Part shown: one piece after another, positions 30,226-35,391 of the stretch
Layout: the number at the start of each line of letters is the position of its first letter
Position numbering within the stretch: position 1 is the first letter of the stretch
Assembly (NCBI GenBank): GCA_032718475.1
Contig: JAUCBJ010003850.1
Coordinates: forward strand, 1-35,391
Origin: Nemertoderma westbladi
Lineage: Eukaryota > Xenacoelomorpha > Nemertodermatida > Nemertodermatidae
Direction of reading: 5' to 3'
DNA: 35,391 nt
Notes under the pieces: model-generated
The model's input: only the letters and a program-made list of their open reading frames with translations
Database searches by the model: none
Told to the model about the DNA's origin: nothing
Program-made: the position numbers and the translations under genes

Positions 30226-32109
30226 CTGAATAACATAAAAATCGAATTAAATGTTAACGTTAATTATGTGATTAGATAATTCCAAATTGAAATTAAACAG
30301 GCATATTACGAAATAAAGTGACATTCCAATACTGCTTATTTCAACTCAACTTCTGTTACTTAAAACCAAAAAGAATAAGAAAAAGACATGTTTATTTATA
30401 TATTATATTCCTTGGAAGGGGTAAATCTTCACGAAGCACGGACTTTCAATATATCCCATATATCTTACATTATCAAAATAAACTAAATCTGGACTACTTA
30501 GATCGAGTAGTGCATCTTAACCAAATACCTATTTATATATCTTACATAATAAATGTAACATTTATAATAGAAAACGTATATGTTATTTTCTATAATATTA
30601 TTATTAAAAATATTTCAAAATCTAGTTAGGTTAGATTTTAGACACAGTCACCTTCAGTGATGGCAAAAAATTATGTCTATATTTTCTCAATTTTTTTCGG
30701 ATAATAAAATAGTAAATAAAATTTTAAACTAAGTTAGTATAACATTTATGGATAGGATGGTAGAGTATAGAAGTATGTAGGGAATAAACAGACACATAAG
30801 TAAATACATGCTTATTAATTATAATAATTTATTTAGATTTGACATAGACTACAGCAGGAAAATATTATGAGTTTGGAAAGACAGATAAACAATGCGAGTT
30901 ACTATATAGACGAGAATGAGCTAGGTCTGTTAATATTATTGGAATTTATGAGTGAGATATATATATGGATTCATAAGTGATGACCTAAAAAATAGTTAAT
31001 AAAACATAGCCTTGTTGTTGTGTATGTATTATATTCCAATAAAAAATATGAAATAGATTATAAATTTTGATTATATAAAAATGTTGATAATATAAGAATA
31101 TTATATATACGATAAAATCATTTAAAGAACATATGTCTATTAATAACATGCCCCCCTGACACCCCAACTAACAGGCAGCGGGTGTGGATGGAGCCTGTGC
31201 TGTGCAATGCTACTGGCGTCGCAGCATCACCATGCGCCCTCTTGCAAAATTTTGCCTGCGCCCCCTTACAGTGCATTAAAAAGTAAAATTTTAAAGCAAG
31301 TTGCCAAATTTGGCTTGTGCGTACCACCCCACTACCCCCCCCCCCCCCCCAACCCCATTACATTAAAAAGTACACAATCTGAATTTGTAACATAATTGAA
31401 AAATATCTGTGTCTGAGATATGGCAGTTTAGTTTTGTGTAGATATGATAGTTAGAAAGTTGCATGTTTTTGCATCAACGCAAGTGACTCAGTCAAGTGGG
31501 TCAGTCATATTCTCAATTTTTGTGAGTTTAAATTTCTAGTACTCCTACTAACATTAGCGGTAGCGCCATGGTGCGATATACACAAATACACTAAAAATGA
31601 TACCTTAATTATCTCGATAATCTGAAAATAGCAGTTTTGTTTCTTATTTGTGTTTTTTGTTCCTTTTTTTCTGCCCTTTTATTACTTTTTTCGAGCTTCT
31701 TTTTCACATTTTTATGCTTTTTTGTGCTTTTAGTAGTATTTTTTAGTAAGTCCCTCCTTGCACGGACAACTTTCTAATAGTACCAACAAATCACTATAAG
31801 GTTGAAGCAAATTTCATGCAATCTCATAAAGATTTGACAGAATATCTAAGAAAATATAAAATACTAAGTTACTAGCTCGGGATATTCCACAACGAAATTA
31901 AGACTATGTTACATATTTGGAATTGCATGAACATTTACTTTGCGGTGGTTCTAAATAACAACTGTTCTATTGCCCTTTCGATGCTACAAAATATTATCAT
32001 GTTCATGTACTGTTGTAATAAACATTTATTGATCGAATTTATTAACATCCTATTTATTAATATATTTTTTCATATTTTTTCACTGAGCACGTAAACTGCA
32101 TTGTTGTAA
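30226..32109. other. neurexin intron (open-ended), no gene seen
   Basis: AT-rich with a C-run at about 31337-31350. Open frames at 30318-30629 (plus) and 30985-31327 (minus) have no recognisable domain. No LNS-like exon is visible. Confidence 0.5.
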
Positions 32110-32981
32110 AAATCGGCTGCACCCCCACAGGCCTTGCGCCCCCCAGGAGTGCAAGGGTCGCAGGGGTGGCTGCGCCCCCACAGGCCTTGCGCCCCCCAGG
32201 AGTGCAAGGGTCGCAGGGGTGGCTGCGCCCCCACAGGCCTTGCGCCCCCCAGGAGTGCAAGGGTCGCGGCGGTGGCTGCGCCCCCCAGGAGTGCAAGGGT
32301 CGCAGGGGTGGCTGCGCCCCCAGAGGCCTTGCGCCCCCCAGGAGTGCAAGGGTCGCGGCGGTGGCTGCGCCCCCACAGGCCTTGCGCCCCCCAGGAGTGC
32401 AAGGGTCGCGGCGGTGGCTGCGCCCCCACAGGCCTTGCGCCCCCCAGGAGTGCAAGGGTCGCAGGGGTGGCTGCGCCCCCACAGGCCTTGGGCCCCCCAG
32501 GAGTGAAAGGGTCGCGGCGGTGGCTGCGCCCCCACAGGCCTTGCGCCCCCCAGGAGTACAAGGGTCGCAGGGGTGGCTGCGCCCCCACAGGCCTTGCGCC
32601 CCCCAGGAGTGCAAGGGTCGCGGCGGTGGCTGCGCCCCCACAGGCCTTGCGCCCCCCAGGAGTGCAAGGGTCGCGGCGGTGGCTGCGCCCCCACAGGCCT
32701 TGCGCCCCCCAGGAGTGCAAGGGTCGCAGGGGTGGCCGGCTGCGCCCCCACAGGCCTTGCGCCCCCCTGGAGTGCAAGGGTCGCAGGGGTGGCTGCGCCC
32801 CCACAGGCCTTGCGCCCCCCTGGAGTGCAAGGGTCGCAGGGGTGGCTGCGACGCCCCTGCGCCCCCACAGGCCTTGCGCCCCCCAGGAGTGCAAGGGTCG
32901 CAGGGGTGGCCGGCTGCGCCCCCACAGGCCTTGCGCCCCCCAGGAGTGCAAGGGTCGCAGGGGTGGCTGCGCCGCCCCTAG
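32110..32981. repeat. 53-bp GC-rich minisatellite (about 16 units)
   Basis: Unit ctgcgcccccacaggccttg, cgccccccaggagtgcaagg, gtcgcaggggtgg (53 bp). The ggagtgc marker recurs about 16 times. Units alternate between gtcgcaggggtgg and gtcgcggcggtgg types. One unit is shortened (about 32276-32311), and two carry cctggag in place of ccaggag (32769, 32822). A 4-bp (ccgg) insertion appears at about 32737 and 32912. Because 53 is 3n+2 and the unit lacks stops, the array is open in most frames on both strands, giving overlapping spurious frames of 250-330 codons. Confidence 0.97.
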
Positions 32982-34371
32982 CAATGCAATAAGCGAATTA
33001 AGGGACACTAAGGGGGAGCCACCACAACGTAGCTGGGGTTCGCTAGTCTTCAATGTAGTCTACCCTCCTGTTGCCCACGCCTTACAAAGTTACAAAGTTG
33101 TGCTGCAAAACTTGTACTGAGTTAATGGGAAACATGTTGAAAACGTTATCCTTGCCCTGGGATGTCATAGCGCATTGATGACTTGGTGTAGATCTCCTAC
33201 CCCCAGACATATAAACACGTAGTAGAAAACTTTTTTCACATTTTACAATAGAGTTTGGTGGCTGGACGAGGGGGGCTGTGTCGGTATCCTTTGAGGCCTT
33301 CGCTCGACCTGGCCCTGAGACTGCACCGTTGATGAAAGAGGTCATTTAGGATCTGTGATCCCACCAACTCCTCCTCCAACACTCATTAACGTTAATTTTT
33401 AGATCCCCCCCCCCCCCCCCCCAAACAGCCTCAGTTTCTGATTCAATGAAATTATAATTTAACCGGGTTCCAGTTGTGTGCAGTCGTGGTGCCAGTAAAT
33501 TAAAAAAAAGGGGGGGGGGGGGGGTGCAAAAACAATTCTAAGGGGGCGGGGAAAAGCTTACTTGACATTAAGTGGGTGCTTAATTTTTTTAACAGGAAAA
33601 AATTTCCAATTACAATTTATTGCATTTTGAAAATAATTCCTCCTACAGAGGCCTACACAATAAATTTACATACATTTTTTTGATATGCAATAGCAACTAG
33701 AAAGAGGTCGGTATTACAATTCGTTAATGAACTTGAGTGTGATACTAACGGGAAATTTACATGAAGTTGGCGTGGGTTGGCAAGGTGGTCTACTATATAG
33801 TGCACCACGAGCGCCGCCACTGGCTGTGAGCATGTACAGGGAAATAAAGTAATACATTCAGGCAAAATGTATAGTTCGTCATTGTTGTACAAAAGAGGAA
33901 GGTGCCTATAATACTAAGCAACAGCTGTCTTTCCACCCTTGTCAGTTGGTAGGGGAAGCACGACAACTGTATTTATTGCCAATTAATATACAGGTTTATC
34001 AATAGTATTAGGAAGGAACTAACGGTTTAATCAATAACTTAATCTTCCTTGACAACAGTAAGCAGTCTCATCAAAAAATCGATATATGACAAGTTCCCCA
34101 TCTTAATAATTATGATTTGGTAAGTTTGCAGAGTTCAGCCCCTTTTTAACAAGCATTTCATTTCAAATTAGTAGGATATTTACTGGAAGTTTAAGATTAA
34201 CATTTCTATTTGGGGCAATGTATCATCTCATACTAGATCCTAAATTACGTGTGAGATAAGGGTTTATATTAATAGCAAATTATTATAATCGCAAATTTCA
34301 TAATTGCATTCAAATCTGCTCTTTTTAATACTTTCTATCTCAATGAGTATTGAGTACTGGAGTATCCTCTG
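32982..34371. other. intron segment, no gene seen
   Basis: Non-coding. A C-run at about 33406-33422 and a G-run at about 33509-33525, 85 bp apart, form a potential inverted homopolymer pair. Minus-strand frames at 33082-33345 and 33653-33892 are unconvincing. Confidence 0.5.
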
Positions 34372-34450
34372 GGGAGTATAGTACCGGGGGGAGGGGCTGC
34401 AGAAATCCCTGGTCTAACTAATGATTGAAGATAATTTACCTTTACTTTTA
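34372..34450 (+). mobile_element. decayed 3' part of the SINE seen at 22264-22480
   Basis: gggagtatagtaccgggggg, aatccctggtct and gaagataatttacctttact follow the same order as gggagtaaagttctgggggg, aatccctggcct and gaagaaaatttactttactt in the first copy. The tRNA-like 5' part is absent or unrecognisable. Confidence 0.65.
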
Positions 34451-35391
34451 TGTCTAGTGTAATGCCCCTTGGCCGCGCTGTTTTTCTTCTGTTCCCAATT
34501 TTCTATTAATAAGTTATCTTGATATTTGATGAAATAATGTTACCCCACTTTTTTCCTTTACTGTGTTTGTTTTCTAGTAATTTTTGACTCTGCTTTGGCT
34601 GAATTCCATACGAATAAAAATAAAAAAGTACTAAATATTATTATCTAATTATTAAAATGATATATATTGTTACTACATCATGAACATCTCGAGGTGTATC
34701 ATTTAAATAGCCAAAACGATTGTAAATTGCATTCATTCTTATATAATTGCAGGAGGATACTTCAGCTACACTACCTGTTTGAGAGAATGATAGTTGTAAG
34801 ATAATAAACCACATAGAAATAAAGTAGCAGGTGGATGAGAGTTTACATTTGATTATTTACATTTGATTAAAGAAAACATTTGTATGTGTGTAATTCTATC
34901 ATCTTCCTGTCCCAATGCCCCATACATTATTATTTCAAATAAAATAGATTCTATTAGATACTCAAGAAATTGTTTGCATCTTCCTGTAGTACTAATTCAA
35001 CCTTACATAGTCATTGTTATACAGCAAATTGATTTGTTTTGTATATATTAGTTATTGCATTCGCACTACATTTTGATGCATAAATAATTAAGCACACATG
35101 TGTTACAGTACAATGCAATTTCAAATTATAATAAGTATATTACATTATTGATAAAGGAAGACAAAACTACGACCTTTTACATTATAGTGTCATGTTTTAA
35201 CATCCATATTATTGAATAATATGTAATTTCAAGGTTCAACAGCTGTTGGATGAAACGCACTACATCAATGAGTTTGAATTCAAAGGCTTTTATTTGCCAC
35301 CCGCCTGGAAGGAATATTTTATCTATCAATCAAATCAAAATGTTGTGATGAAATTCTGCACATAATGGTAAATGAATAGTAACTGATTATT
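34451..35391. other. end of window, no gene seen
   Basis: AT-rich. A plus-strand open stretch after tttcaag at 35223-35232 (QQLLDETHYINEF) is short and has no known similarity. No LNS or EGF coding is seen on the minus strand. Confidence 0.45.

Noticed and set aside
32057-33120. Several overlapping long open frames on both strands (250-330 codons)
   Set aside because: They are translations of the 53-bp stop-free minisatellite in every frame; composition is purely repeat-driven.
35223-35360. Possible plus-strand exon after a tttcaag acceptor-like site
   Set aside because: Only about 43 codons, no recognisable similarity, no matching donor, and on the opposite strand from the gene.

Overview
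This is a eukaryotic (metazoan) genomic window, AT-rich and mostly non-coding. It is occupied by one very large, intron-rich gene on the minus strand whose introns are full of satellites and transposons. No bacterial features, rRNA or functional tRNA genes are seen. Abundant palindromic TAGGCCTA motifs, a tRNA-derived SINE, a Penelope-like fragment and an alpha-neurexin-type domain order suggest a marine invertebrate, possibly an echinoderm. The phylum is a guess; the metazoan call is firm.

The gene is a neurexin. Seven minus-strand exons (30225-30078, 16846-16222, 15091-14940, 10827-10708, 10431-10250, 7533-7365, 7119-6863) each have AG acceptors and GT donors. They join in one uninterrupted 551-codon frame (1653 bp, all phases compatible). 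The frame encodes, in order, the C-terminal part of LNS4, all of LNS5, EGF-C, all of LNS6 and the start of the juxtamembrane stalk. The N-terminal two thirds lie beyond 35391. The transmembrane segment and cytoplasmic tail lie to the left of position 1.

Layout: 1-6350 is a 38-bp AT-rich satellite (a dimer of 19-bp units) that runs off the left edge inside a neurexin intron. 6863-7533 holds two LNS6 exons. 7534-10249 is an intron with a palindromic 64-bp repeat, a long hairpin and a small inverted-repeat element. 10250-10827 holds the first LNS6 exon and the EGF-C exon. 10828-14939 is an intron with a 28-bp minisatellite in two blocks and a 437-bp hAT-type MITE with a perfect 8-bp target duplication. 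14940-16846 holds the LNS5 exons around an intron with two related MITE-like copies. 16847-30077 is a 13.2-kb intron containing a ~150-bp tandem repeat, a dead non-LTR retrotransposon (about 19240-21890) interrupted by a 251-bp Penelope-like fragment with a 12-bp target duplication, a SINE, and a 6.4-kb LTR retrotransposon (23006-29405). After the LNS4 exon, 30226-35391 is intron containing a 53-bp GC-rich minisatellite and a decayed second SINE copy.

The LTR retrotransposon is the most unusual unit. It has near-identical 579/585-bp LTRs, an AGAGG target duplication, a polypurine tract and Gag-like reading frames with three perfect CCHC zinc knuckles, but no reverse transcriptase, integrase or protease that I can find. 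It looks like a young, gag-only, non-autonomous element. A second notable observation is that one arm of the 8438-8630 hairpin differs from the other by an inserted GGCCTA, creating TAGGCCTA. That suggests this over-represented octamer may be a TA-flanked footprint.
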